Assembly (NCBI RefSeq): GCF_049965695.1
Contig: NZ_JBMFWB010000025.1
Coordinates: 1 to 25,969 of the forward strand
Direction of reading: 5' to 3'
DNA: 25,969 bases
Source of the DNA: Athalassotoga sp049965695
Lineage (GTDB): Bacteria; Thermotogota; Thermotogae; Mesoaciditogales; Mesoaciditogaceae
Part shown: positions 6,855 to 13,577 of the stretch, piece by piece
Position numbering within the stretch: the stretch's first letter is position 1
Layout: each line of letters opens with the position of its first letter
Translations under genes and position numbers: made by a program
The notes under the pieces: model-generated
Told to the model about the DNA's origin: nothing
The model's input: only the letters and a program-made list of their open reading frames with translations
Database searches by the model: none

Positions 6855-8918
6855 TTAAACTTTTAAACTTAATTTCAAAATTTTATCTTCACCAGGTAAG
6901 AGGGTGAATTTCCATATCGGCGTCAAAGATGTCCCCTGATACACTTTTTCAAATCCACCTTCGGAATAAGAGATCGTATATATGGGATACATCCAGTATT
7001 TAACGATGTCATCCGTTTCAAGATCCACGTAAACTTTTTCGTATTCGGTTACGATGTTCAATTTTTTAGTTTCAAAGGCACCAATGTAAGAGGCCCTGTG
7101 CTTTTCTCCCCAGTCGAAATACCTATCATCGCTATCGCCTGACATTAAATTAAAGGTCATCTCGGATCCGAACCACAGCGATACTTTTTTGTCTGACGAA
7201 TTTTTAATTTTGTATGATACTTCAAGTGCGTTTGACTTTAAATCGAATGATTTTTCAAGATCTATCGGAATCCAATCCGATCCCACCCATACGTGACCAT
7301 GACGCACAAGTCGAGATTTCCCGATCATATCGTAAGGTTGGTTTACGAAATCTCCCTGTTCCGGATAAACGGATGATGCATAACCTTCAAGTGTTGCGTT
7401 ATCTCCAAAGAAATGATCCATGAATGAAAAACGTTCGTACCAGTCAATATGGAGGTATTTTTGAAGTCCTTCCTCTTTTGTCAGCACAACATCATGAATG
7501 GTCTTTGCCTTTCCTAACTTTTCAAGTTGATCGTTTGTTATGGCTTTTGGCATCAATTCGTGATAAACTTCATACCTTCTGGTAAGGGAATTTATGAGGT
7601 TATAGGATCTTTCCCTAAGATCGATTTCCATTACCCTGCCGCCGTAATCCGGATCCACGACGATTTCAAGTTTTTCATTTTTAAGGATGATTTCATCGAG
7701 ACCATCTTTATCGTAATCGAATTGATCGATCTTTGAACCCTTTGGATCGATCATTTTTTCAGCCTTTATAAGATGTTCGTAAATCGCCGCCCTTAGATGT
7801 GGCAAATAAAGTCCTCCAAAAACTCCGTGCCAGTAAGGATCGTTACACTGACCCTGCCAGTACTCATCAAGAACACTTTGATCTTTTACGTTTTCTTTTT
7901 GAATAAGGTCATGGATGTAAAGCATTTTCTTGTGCATAAGGTTAGATTCGGCGTACTTGGAAAGGAAAGTGCGCCATATGCCGCCCTTTAGAAACATTTC
8001 CATGGATTCGTAAGTTCCATTTGTTTTCAAACTTTCAATCAAAGATTCAAAGTTTGCCCTTGCCCTTGTGGGTAAAGCCCATTCCATCATTTCGCTGTAA
8101 GACGAAATCGGAAGATAAGTCCTTCCCATCGCGCTGTGTTTATCCACATAATCTGAAAAGGAGACCATGTCAATCCAATCGGAATTCGACTCAAGTGCTG
8201 TGAAAAATTGTTCAAGCCATGCCTTCGTGTAAACCTGTTCGTAGGTTCCGGGCCAGACCCCGAATTTTTCTCCGTCATCAAACATGACAAGCGCGTTTTT
8301 GCCGTCAGACGTGGCCATTGACTTCAAAAACGAAATCGTATCATCGACATTCTCAAAAGGTATCAAATATCTTAACTTTTTAGATATCGGAAAGACTTTA
8401 AGTGTGTATCCTTCTTCTTCGGTTACGTAATATCCCGTTAATTCATCTTCGTAATGGCCGGCATTTTTAAAATGCGAATCGTCAACCACAACGTAATCGA
8501 CACCTGCAATTGCAAGTGCTTTGGATATTTGGGGCTCCCACACTCTCTCGGCAAGCCACATGCCGCGCGGCTTTACTCCGAAAAGGTGCTTAACCCTTTC
8601 TGACAACTTTTTTATCTGGTTAATTCTGTCTTCTTCTGGGATTACTGGAACTATAGGCTCGTAAAATCCACCCGTGAATATCTCAAGTTGTCCTTTTTCA
8701 ACGAGATGCCTTACCTTTTTTATGTAATCAGGATATTTTTGTGCCAATTTATCCAAAAGCCATCCCGAGAAATGTATTGCCATTTTAACCTTCGGATGCT
8801 TTTCAAGAGTTTCAATGAAGGGTTTGTAAGATTTTTCATAAGCGTCTTCAATTACAAATCCAAAATTGCCAACCGGTTGGTGATTGTGAATTCCGAATAA
8901 AAAATTAACCTTGTTCAA
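6855..8918 (-). CDS. GH57 4-alpha-glucanotransferase (amylomaltase-type)
   Basis: A 687-residue glycoside hydrolase family 57 protein that probably transfers alpha-1,4-glucan chains during maltodextrin use or glycogen turnover in the cytosol. With the TTG start at 8918, the substrate-site GIHNHQP is at residues 9-15, the nucleophile in MWLAERVWEP is E124, and the acid/base in VMFDDGEKFG is D214. These agree closely with the archaeal Thermococcus litoralis glucanotransferase (E123, D214, 659 residues). The remaining C-terminal half is the DUF1925/DUF1926 beta-sandwich region. A GTG at 8927 is in frame, but it lies inside the AGGAGGTG ribosome site, so TTG at 8918 (8 nt spacing) is preferred. 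The start overlaps the RNase G stop by 14 bp. Alpha-amylase is the alternative name used for this family; there is no signal peptide. Confidence 0.9.
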   Translation of the reverse strand: MNKVNFLFGIHNHQPVGNFGFVIEDAYEKSYKPFIETLEKHPKVKMAIHFSGWLLDKLAQKYPDYIKKVRHLVEKGQLEIFTGGFYEPIVPVIPEEDRINQIKKLSERVKHLFGVKPRGMWLAERVWEPQISKALAIAGVDYVVVDDSHFKNAGHYEDELTGYYVTEEEGYTLKVFPISKKLRYLIPFENVDDTISFLKSMATSDGKNALVMFDDGEKFGVWPGTYEQVYTKAWLEQFFTALESNSDWIDMVSFSDYVDKHSAMGRTYLPISSYSEMMEWALPTRARANFESLIESLKTNGTYESMEMFLKGGIWRTFLSKYAESNLMHKKMLYIHDLIQKENVKDQSVLDEYWQGQCNDPYWHGVFGGLYLPHLRAAIYEHLIKAEKMIDPKGSKIDQFDYDKDGLDEIILKNEKLEIVVDPDYGGRVMEIDLRERSYNLINSLTRRYEVYHELMPKAITNDQLEKLGKAKTIHDVVLTKEEGLQKYLHIDWYERFSFMDHFFGDNATLEGYASSVYPEQGDFVNQPYDMIGKSRLVRHGHVWVGSDWIPIDLEKSFDLKSNALEVSYKIKNSSDKKVSLWFGSEMTFNLMSGDSDDRYFDWGEKHRASYIGAFETKKLNIVTEYEKVYVDLETDDIVKYWMYPIYTISYSEGGFEKVYQGTSLTPIWKFTLLPGEDKILKLSLKV

Positions 8919-10401
8919 AATTAGCACCTCCTGAACTTTTCTGCTTTCTCTTTTTGTACTTTATATCGTATTTGTTGCTCTGCTGGCCGTCGAAAATCAT
9001 CCTGATCTTAACGTTAGAAACTTTTTCAATTGATTTTATAATACCATCTTCGAGATAGGCTTTCAAAATGGGAGGAAGATGCACTTCAACTTCTCCTATG
9101 TCTTTGTAATTTGTCAACTGGAGTTCTTTAACGATCTCTTTCATAAGCCTGTTTGGCGATATTATATGACCTTCTCCAAGACAAATCGGACATTTGACTT
9201 TGTAAAAATCCCTTAAAGGGGGAGAGGTCCTTTTTCTTGTCATTTCGAGAAGACCAAGTCTTGTAAATTCTCCCACCGATGTCTTCACCTTATCCTTTTT
9301 CAACTCTTCTTCAAGCACATGAATTATCAACTGACGTTCAGATTCGCTTTTCATGTCTATGAAATCTATGACTATAACGCCACTTTCATTTCTTAACCTC
9401 AGTTGTCTTGGAATTTCTCTTGCGCTTTCTATGTTTGTCTTCAAAATCAAATCTTCAGAATCAACTCCAGAGGTATTTGATCCCGTATTTACATCTATCA
9501 CAAGCAGCGCTTCGGCAGGATCGAAATACAAAACTCCGCCGCTGGGCAATTTAACCGTCCTTGAAAGAGAATCGAGAATTTGTTTTTCTACGTTTAACTC
9601 TTTGAACGCATCTGTTTTGATAAGACGTATCATCGGTTGAGACTTCAAATTCAAAGATGTCGCTATCTCCAAAAGTTTATTTTGAATGTTTTCATCGTCA
9701 ACGATTATTTCATCAACCGTGTTGTCTATTTTCTCTCTGAAAATGTAATCCAAAAATCCTGAATCTTCATATATAACCTGTGGCTTTCTTGCCCTCTTGA
9801 ATTTTCTCTGTATATCTTCCCATCTTTTTTTCAACAATTGCAGTTCTTCTATGATCTTTTGCGCATCCACACCTTCAGATGCCGTCCTGATGACAAGTCC
9901 ATGGCCTTTGGAAATGGATTTCGCTATATCGTAAAGTCTTTTCCTTTCGGATTGATCCGCGATTTTTTTTGAAACGCCCACATTTGCGACATGCGGCATA
10001 AAGACAAGATATCTTCCCGCTATGCTTATGTAAGAAGTTACCTGTGGACCTTTCAATCCTATCGCATCTTTCTTAACCTGAACAAGTATTTTCTGCTTCG
10101 GCTTAAGCATCTCGACTTTAAGCGTTTTCCCATTCCTCGGCTTCGAAAGACAGAGATCTTTCTCTCTTAAAAAAGCATTTCTTCCCTCTCCGATGTTAAC
10201 AAATGCGGCCTGAAGATTCGGAACGACATTTTCGATCTTGCCAAGATATATGCTGCTTGTCAAAGACTCTTCATCGGCTTCTTCAAAATAAATTTCAACG
10301 AGTTGATCATCTTCAAGCAAGGCTATTTTCAAGCCATCAAATTCATCTTTGCTCACCACAACACGTTTTACGGAAGTCTTACTGGTTACTATAAAAACCA
10401 C
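8905..10401 (-). CDS. rng: ribonuclease G/E family endoribonuclease
   Basis: RNase E/G family enzyme that cleaves single-stranded AU-rich RNA 5' ends and processes rRNA or mRNA. From GTG at 10401 (498 residues) the order is an S1-like RNA-binding region (about 45-115, SSIYLGKIENVVPNLQAAF), an RNase H-like and 5'-sensor region, and the DNase I-like catalytic core with D303 (LLVIDVNTG) and D346 (VIDFIDMKS). The zinc-link CPICLGEGH has C404 and C407; numbering happens to coincide with E. coli RNase E. The length is RNase G-like, without the degradosome tail. The start is uncertain: GTG at 10401 forms part of the GAGGTGG ribosome site, and the codon at normal spacing is ATA (10392). It is the first gene of the operon with GH57, metalloprotease and DUF89. 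Confidence 0.92.
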   Translation of the reverse strand: MVFIVTSKTSVKRVVVSKDEFDGLKIALLEDDQLVEIYFEEADEESLTSSIYLGKIENVVPNLQAAFVNIGEGRNAFLREKDLCLSKPRNGKTLKVEMLKPKQKILVQVKKDAIGLKGPQVTSYISIAGRYLVFMPHVANVGVSKKIADQSERKRLYDIAKSISKGHGLVIRTASEGVDAQKIIEELQLLKKRWEDIQRKFKRARKPQVIYEDSGFLDYIFREKIDNTVDEIIVDDENIQNKLLEIATSLNLKSQPMIRLIKTDAFKELNVEKQILDSLSRTVKLPSGGVLYFDPAEALLVIDVNTGSNTSGVDSEDLILKTNIESAREIPRQLRLRNESGVIVIDFIDMKSESERQLIIHVLEEELKKDKVKTSVGEFTRLGLLEMTRKRTSPPLRDFYKVKCPICLGEGHIISPNRLMKEIVKELQLTNYKDIGEVEVHLPPILKAYLEDGIIKSIEKVSNVKIRMIFDGQQSNKYDIKYKKRKQKSSGGANFEQG

Positions 10402-10417
10402 CTCTTCAAATTGACAA

Positions 10418-10423
10418 ATTATA
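10418..10423 (-). promoter_or_regulatory. -10 box of the rng operon
   Basis: A perfect TATAAT on the minus strand lies just downstream of the cheY terminator and about 15 bp before the rng ribosome site. No convincing -35 hexamer is visible at 16-18 bp. If used, the 5' leader would be only about 10 nt before the GTG at 10401. Confidence 0.5.
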
Positions 10424-10450
10424 ACGATCTCATACAAAAATAAAAACCAC

Positions 10451-10479
10451 AAAAAGCGCTTGCTACTTTACGCGCTTTT
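10451..10479 (-). terminator. Rho-independent terminator after cheY
   Basis: On the minus strand an AAAAGCGC arm pairs with GCGCTTTT around a 13-nt loop and is followed by TTTTTGTGG and then a T-rich stretch. It separates the chemotaxis genes from rng. Confidence 0.65.
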
Positions 10480-10542
10480 CCCAAAATTCATGTTTTTCAC
10501 GAGATAAGACTAAAAATACAAATATGTGCTTTTTCATCTCTT

Positions 10543-10914
10543 CTATTGACGTCCACCCATAACTTTAAATAAAGTTTCCGTTATCTTATCCTGCCTGAAA
10601 GGCTTGACCACGAAGTCTTTCGCTCCTGACTGCAATGCTTCCATAACCATCATTTGCTGGCCCATGGCGCTGCAAATGATTATCTTGGCATTTGGATTTA
10701 ACTTCATTATTTCTTTTGTGGCTTCTATTCCATTCATCTCGGGCATTATCGTGTCAATTGCCACAACGTCCGGATTTAACTCTTTGTACTTTTCAATTGC
10801 TTCTTTCCCGTTGATCGCTTCTCCCACAATTTCAAAACCGGCCTTTGTCACCATATCCTTCAACAGCATTCTCATAAAAGCAGCATCATCAACGATTAAA
10901 ACTCTTTTACTCAC
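10543..10914 (-). CDS. cheY: CheY-like chemotaxis response regulator
   Basis: A 123-residue stand-alone receiver domain. The acidic pocket is D9-D10 (LIVDDAAFMRM), the phospho-acceptor is D54 (VAIDTIMPEMNG), and S82 (CSAMGQ) and K104 (VVKPFRQDK) complete the switch site. The length matches CheY with no output domain. An upstream ATG in the same frame would overlap cheW; GTG at 10914, 5 nt behind GGAGG, gives the normal CheY N-terminus (VSKRVLIVDD) and is chosen. The gap to cheW is 13 bp. It is expected to bind the flagellar switch when phosphorylated by a CheA, but no full CheA kinase is encoded in the window; its local partner is the P2-containing protein two genes upstream. Confidence 0.93.
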   Translation of the reverse strand: MSKRVLIVDDAAFMRMLLKDMVTKAGFEIVGEAINGKEAIEKYKELNPDVVAIDTIMPEMNGIEATKEIMKLNPNAKIIICSAMGQQMMVMEALQSGAKDFVVKPFRQDKITETLFKVMGGRQ

Positions 10915-10927
10915 CTTTTCCTCCCGA

Positions 10928-11344
10928 TTATAAGGTAAAGTGCTGAAGATCAAGTAACGAAATTAACCTTTTGCCTTTTATTATAACACTTTTGATGTAA
11001 TTAGCGCCATCTGTTTTCATCGAGGCAAATTCAAAAGGGTGTACCTCCATGATCTCTGCAACTTCACCGGTAAGGAAACCTATCTTATTTTCACCGATCT
11101 TTGCAATTATAATGCTTGAAGGCAAACTTTTTTGAACGTCTCGATTAATCGCACGATCTACATCTACAACCGGAATTATCTCTCCTTTTACGTTGATAAC
11201 GCCGGCGAGAGAATTTTGAGAGTTTGGGACCTTAAATATTTCGTATTTCCCAAGTATTACATCCACTGTTTCTATATCCACGGCATATTCGCTTTCACCT
11301 AATTTGAAAGTCAATACCTTGGATTCATAAAAGGATTCGGACAT
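10928..11344 (-). CDS. cheW: CheW chemotaxis coupling protein
   Basis: A 138-residue single CheW domain, the SH3-like adaptor that links receptors to CheA. Recognisable segments are VLTFKLGESEYAVDIETV at the start, SLAGVINVKGEIIPVVDVD in the middle (the signature of the family) and the C-terminal VIIKGKRLISLLDLQH. The ATG at 11344 shares its A with the preceding TGA stop (TGATG), the classic coupling arrangement; a GTG one codon upstream is also possible, and both lie 6-9 nt behind GGGGAG. The gene is between the CheA-like P2-P5 gene and cheY. Confidence 0.92.
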   Translation of the reverse strand: MSESFYESKVLTFKLGESEYAVDIETVDVILGKYEIFKVPNSQNSLAGVINVKGEIIPVVDVDRAINRDVQKSLPSSIIIAKIGENKIGFLTGEVAEIMEVHPFEFASMKTDGANYIKSVIIKGKRLISLLDLQHFTL

Positions 11345-12234
11345 CACGATCTTCTCCCCTGCATGTCCGTATTAACTAAATTTTGAAAAAAACTCTCAAC
11401 AAGAGACGGAATATCTATCACTAACGCAACAGCACCATTTGAGAGAATCGATCCACCGCGTAATGCTTTTGTTTTTTCGAACATCTTTCCGAGTGTTTTG
11501 ATGACGATCTCATCCTGTCTTATGAATTCGTCAACGATAAGGCCATATTTCATGAATCTGTATTCGACGATCATGACATTTGCACATGCGTCTGAATTGC
11601 CAATTTCTCCAAAATACTCTCGCATATCCATAAGAGGAATGATTTCGTTTTTGATAACCACAACTTTGACATTTCCGATAACTTTTACATTTTCCGGCTT
11701 AACGTAAATCAACCTATCCACATCCGAAAGGGGAATGGCATAAGTTTGCTTGCCTATTTCGATCAGCAGCGCTTTGATGGCGGATGAATTCGACGATACC
11801 TTTGTAATCGTAGATACCTCAGGCATTTGAGATCCATCGGGATCAAAATTTTCTACGGAAACACTTTCGACTTCCGAAACATTTGATATCATATCTTGAA
11901 TTTCAGAAATGGATTTTTTTGTTATAAGAAATAATTTAACCGTCTTATCGAAATTTTCTTTTTCTATCTCTTCGACAGACGGTTCCGAAAATATTATTTG
12001 ACTTCCATCCGATTCTATTCTTTTGAAAATCACGTAAATTCTGGAAGATTTCATAACCGCATCTTTTACCAGATTTACAACTATCTTGTGAACTTGAAAT
12101 CCTTCTTTAATTGCCGATTTCGAAACTTTCAAAACTGAATCGGAAATGGCATCAGATAAAATGTTTTTCACCGCACTTCGCATCTGAAAAGTGGAATTTT
12201 CTTTTGAAGTAGTTTCATTTGTTTTTTCTATCAA
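11344..12234 (-). CDS. CheA-like protein with only P2 (CheY-docking) and P5 (CheW-like) domains
   Basis: A 296-residue protein. Residues 46-128 resemble the CheA P2 domain (SSRIYVIF, EPSVEEIEKENF, then KLFLIT), which binds CheY. Residues 152-282 are a CheA P5/CheW-like regulatory domain (IKALLIEIGKQTYAIPLSDV, VVIKNEIIPLMDM, RGGSILSNGAVALVIDI). There is no P1 phosphotransfer histidine domain, no P3 dimerisation helices and no P4 HATPase motif, so it cannot act as a kinase. The N-terminal 45 residues are a lysine/serine-rich leader of unknown fold. The TTG at 12234 lies 7 nt behind GGTGGAG; the longer frame back to 12429 is inside tmRNA and is discarded. It sits 37 bp behind ssrA and overlaps cheW by one base. 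Alternatives: a decayed CheA, or a CheV-like scaffold. Confidence 0.8.
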   Translation of the reverse strand: MIEKTNETTSKENSTFQMRSAVKNILSDAISDSVLKVSKSAIKEGFQVHKIVVNLVKDAVMKSSRIYVIFKRIESDGSQIIFSEPSVEEIEKENFDKTVKLFLITKKSISEIQDMISNVSEVESVSVENFDPDGSQMPEVSTITKVSSNSSAIKALLIEIGKQTYAIPLSDVDRLIYVKPENVKVIGNVKVVVIKNEIIPLMDMREYFGEIGNSDACANVMIVEYRFMKYGLIVDEFIRQDEIVIKTLGKMFEKTKALRGGSILSNGAVALVIDIPSLVESFFQNLVNTDMQGRRS

Positions 12235-12271
12235 AGAATCATCTCCACCTTTTAAAAACAATTTAAAAATC

Positions 12272-12625
12272 TGGTGGAGGCGATGGGAATCGAACCCACG
12301 TCCGAAATACCTGCCGTGCGAGTTTCTCCGAGCGCAGCCCGTGTTTGTCGTCATCGAACTTCCCGCATCGGGCACGGAAAGTTCAACCGAGTTCCCTTTA
12401 TTTCCACAAACGAACGGGAACATCTTCATTTGTGTAGTCCGGAATGCTGACGCCCTTTATGTATCTCTCCGGGCAGAAGATACAAGGACGGCTACTTAAC
12501 TATTAAGCAGCAAGTGCGTATTCAGGATTGACGTTTATTGTCATTCCAACCTTTTTCACAGGGAGGTAGGCACCCCTGACTCGCTTCTCGCAAAACACAT
12601 ATCCCGTCGAAACCATTTCGCCCCC
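12272..12625 (-). ncRNA. ssrA: transfer-messenger RNA (tmRNA)
   Basis: 354 nt including the encoded CCA. The 5' end GGGGGCG pairs with CGCCTCC before ACCA at the 3' end, and the tRNA-like half has a T-arm around TTCGATT. The tag frame ends CCTGAATACGCACTTGCT then GCT-TAA-TAG, giving NPEYALAA. By alignment with the E. coli and Thermotoga context (UA, three bases, then the resume codon), the resume codon is GTC, so the tag would read VNPEYALAA after the tmRNA-borne Ala. It rescues stalled ribosomes with SmpB. It has its own weak promoter and no visible terminator before the chemotaxis genes. Confidence 0.95.
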
Positions 12626-12630
12626 ACATA

Positions 12631-12659
12631 ATTTTATCACAGATACACAAAAAATAAAA
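12631..12659 (-). promoter_or_regulatory. possible ssrA promoter
   Basis: TAAAAT (12631-12636) lies 5 bp before the mature 5' end of tmRNA; a poor -35 TTTTAT (12654-12659) is 17 bp upstream and overlaps the preceding terminator. The -10 is plausible, the -35 weak. Confidence 0.45.
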
Positions 12660-12675
12660 GGGCAACATGCCCTTT
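12649..12675 (-). terminator. terminator of the tRNA Lys-Leu-Gly-Thr cluster
   Basis: On the minus strand AAAGGGCA, a 3-nt loop and TGCCCTTT form an 8 bp stem, followed by TATTTTTT. It closes the four-tRNA transcript just before ssrA. Confidence 0.85.
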
Positions 12676-12681
12676 CATCAA

Positions 12682-12758
12682 TGGAGCAGGTGATGGGACT
12701 TGAACCCATGACCTCCGCCTTACCAAGGCGGCGCTCTACCGATTGAAGCTACACCTGC
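12682..12758 (-). tRNA. tRNA-Thr (GGT)
   Basis: 77 nt with encoded CCA. The acceptor GCAGGTG pairs with CACCTGC, the anticodon stem CCGCC/GGCGG holds the loop TTGGTAA, giving anticodon GGT. It is the last tRNA of the cluster. Confidence 0.97.
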
Positions 12759-12769
12759 CACTCTTTTTA

Positions 12770-12844
12770 TGGAGCGGGAAACGGGGATTGAACCCGCGAC
12801 CTTCTGCTTGGCAAGCAGGCGCTCTACCACTGAGCTATTCCCGC
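12770..12844 (-). tRNA. tRNA-Gly (GCC)
   Basis: 75 nt with encoded CCA. The acceptor GCGGGAA pairs with TTCCCGC, and the anticodon stem CTGCT/AGCAG holds TGCCA around anticodon GCC. The spacer to tRNA-Thr is 11 bp. Confidence 0.97.
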
Positions 12845-12853
12845 CAAATTGGT

Positions 12854-12938
12854 TGGTGCGAGAGGTGGGACTTGAACCCACACGGTTTTATCCACTGGAT
12901 CCTAAGTCCAGCGCGTCTGCCAATTCCGCCACCCTCGC
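12854..12938 (-). tRNA. tRNA-Leu (TAG)
   Basis: 85 nt with a long class II variable arm and encoded CCA. The acceptor GCGAGGG pairs with CTCTCGC (one G-T), and the stem CTGGA/TCCAG holds the loop CTTAGGA, giving anticodon TAG. Confidence 0.97.
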
Positions 12939-12945
12939 GAACCAC

Positions 12946-13021
12946 TGGTGACCCGTGCGGGATTCGGACCCGCGGCCCCTTGATTAAAAGTCAAGTGCTC
13001 TACCGGCTGAGCTAACAGGTC
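12946..13021 (-). tRNA. tRNA-Lys (TTT)
   Basis: 76 nt with encoded CCA. The acceptor GACCTGT pairs with ACGGGTC, and the stem CTTGA/TCAAG holds CTTTTAA, giving anticodon TTT. It is the first tRNA of the cluster. Upstream, TATGAT/TAAAAT (13041-13051) is the only -10 candidate, and no good -35 is present because that position falls in the transposon-derived sequence at 13060 onward. Confidence 0.97.
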
Positions 13022-13059
13022 TCCTTTCAAAGACAAAGAAATTTTATCATACAAGTTAT

Positions 13060-13208
13060 GTGACATCCTCCCACCACTTATAAAAGTGGGGGCTTCTCGC
13101 TCAATAGCACTTCTGTGCTAAGTGTCAACGAGCTATCCCCGTGTGCCCCACGGTTCTGGAAATCATGACCAAGTATGTGTAACACTTGATGCTACTCATA
13201 TAGCATAG
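13060..13208 (-). ncRNA. orphan IS200/IS605-type right end, omega-RNA-like, without tnpB
   Basis: Read on the minus strand this segment ends in AGTGGTGGGAGGATGTCAC, the characteristic right-end hairpin and terminus that follows tnpB in IS200/IS605-type elements and forms the 3' scaffold of TnpB guide (omega) RNA. Successive stems are visible: ATGCTA/TAGCAT (13189-13206), CCGTG/CACGG, CTCG/CGAG enclosing AGCAC/GTGCT, and terminal CCACTT/AAGTGG with loop ATAA. One frame shows at most about 37 codons before stops, so no tnpB is present. No tnpA, left end or transposase occurs in the window. The sequence immediately after GTCAC, where a guide would be read, is the upstream region of the tRNA cluster. 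Family assignment is from recalled right-end structure; whether it is expressed is unknown. Confidence 0.75.
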
Positions 13209-13237
13209 CACCTCAGAAAGAAATTGTCAAGACGTTA

Positions 13238-13473
13238 TATACTGAATCAGTTTTAAATTCCGAATTGTAGCGATGGCAGGTGGCCCTAAATGGTGATCGT
13301 TGAGTAGTGAAGAATGAGCAGTATGATTACAGATTACGCGTCACGCGTTAAGAACCATCTCTAATGTCTAATCCCTAATCTCTTTCTTTTCCACATGCTA
13401 CGAGCCACACGCTACTTGCCATTAGGGGCGCCTGCCGGAGCGAAGTTTCGGTATTTGAACTTTGTTTGGTATA
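13238..13473. repeat. 236 bp MITE-like element with about 50 bp terminal inverted repeats
   Basis: The left end (TATACTGAATCAGTTTTAAA, then TTCCGAA, GGCAGGTGGCCCTAA) matches the reverse complement of the right end (TATACCAAACAAAGTTCAAA, then TACCGAA, GGCAGGCGCCCCTAA). A TA at each outer edge would fit a TA target site. The interior is low-complexity (permutations of ACGCGT/ATTACG/CTAATC words) with no ORF. The right end is a diverged copy of the 3269-3364 repeat. With the orphan right end at 13060-13208 it accounts for most of the 556 bp gap between tRNA-Lys and the radical SAM gene. Confidence 0.7.
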
Positions 13474-13476
13474 CAT

Positions 13477-13506
13477 TTCACTTTTAAAAGAAATTTGGTA
13501 TATAAT
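13477..13506 (+). promoter_or_regulatory. probable promoter of the radical SAM-subtilase operon
   Basis: TTCACT (13477-13482) and a perfect TATAAT (13501-13506) are 18 bp apart, immediately outside the right end of the MITE-like element. The leader to the start at 13578 would be about 65 nt. Confidence 0.55.
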
Positions 13507-13577
13507 GATTTAAAGTAGTAGATGAGAGAACTTTTTGGAAGTTATTTTATTTTTGGAATTGAAAAGAGGTGTTTTGT

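Noticed and set aside
10203..10394. Plus-strand frame opposite rng
   Set aside because: It has no ribosome site and its composition is that of the antisense of a coding sequence.
12235..12429. N-terminal extension of the P2-P5 protein
   Set aside because: These codons lie in tmRNA; the TTG at 12234 has the ribosome site and is the better start.
12503..12709. Minus-strand frame of 68 codons ending in NVNPEYALAA
   Set aside because: It is the tmRNA tag frame read back through the 5' domain of ssrA; only the tag is translated.
12743..13015. Plus-strand frame of about 90 codons (MKLHLPLFLWSG..) across the tRNA cluster
   Set aside because: It is antisense to tRNA-Thr, Gly, Leu and Lys; its regular 'GxNPRP' repeats are the reverse complement of tRNA T-arms, not protein signal.
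13238..13473. CRISPR-like array
   Set aside because: There are no regular repeats with spacers; the repeated parts are two inverted ends plus low-complexity words.
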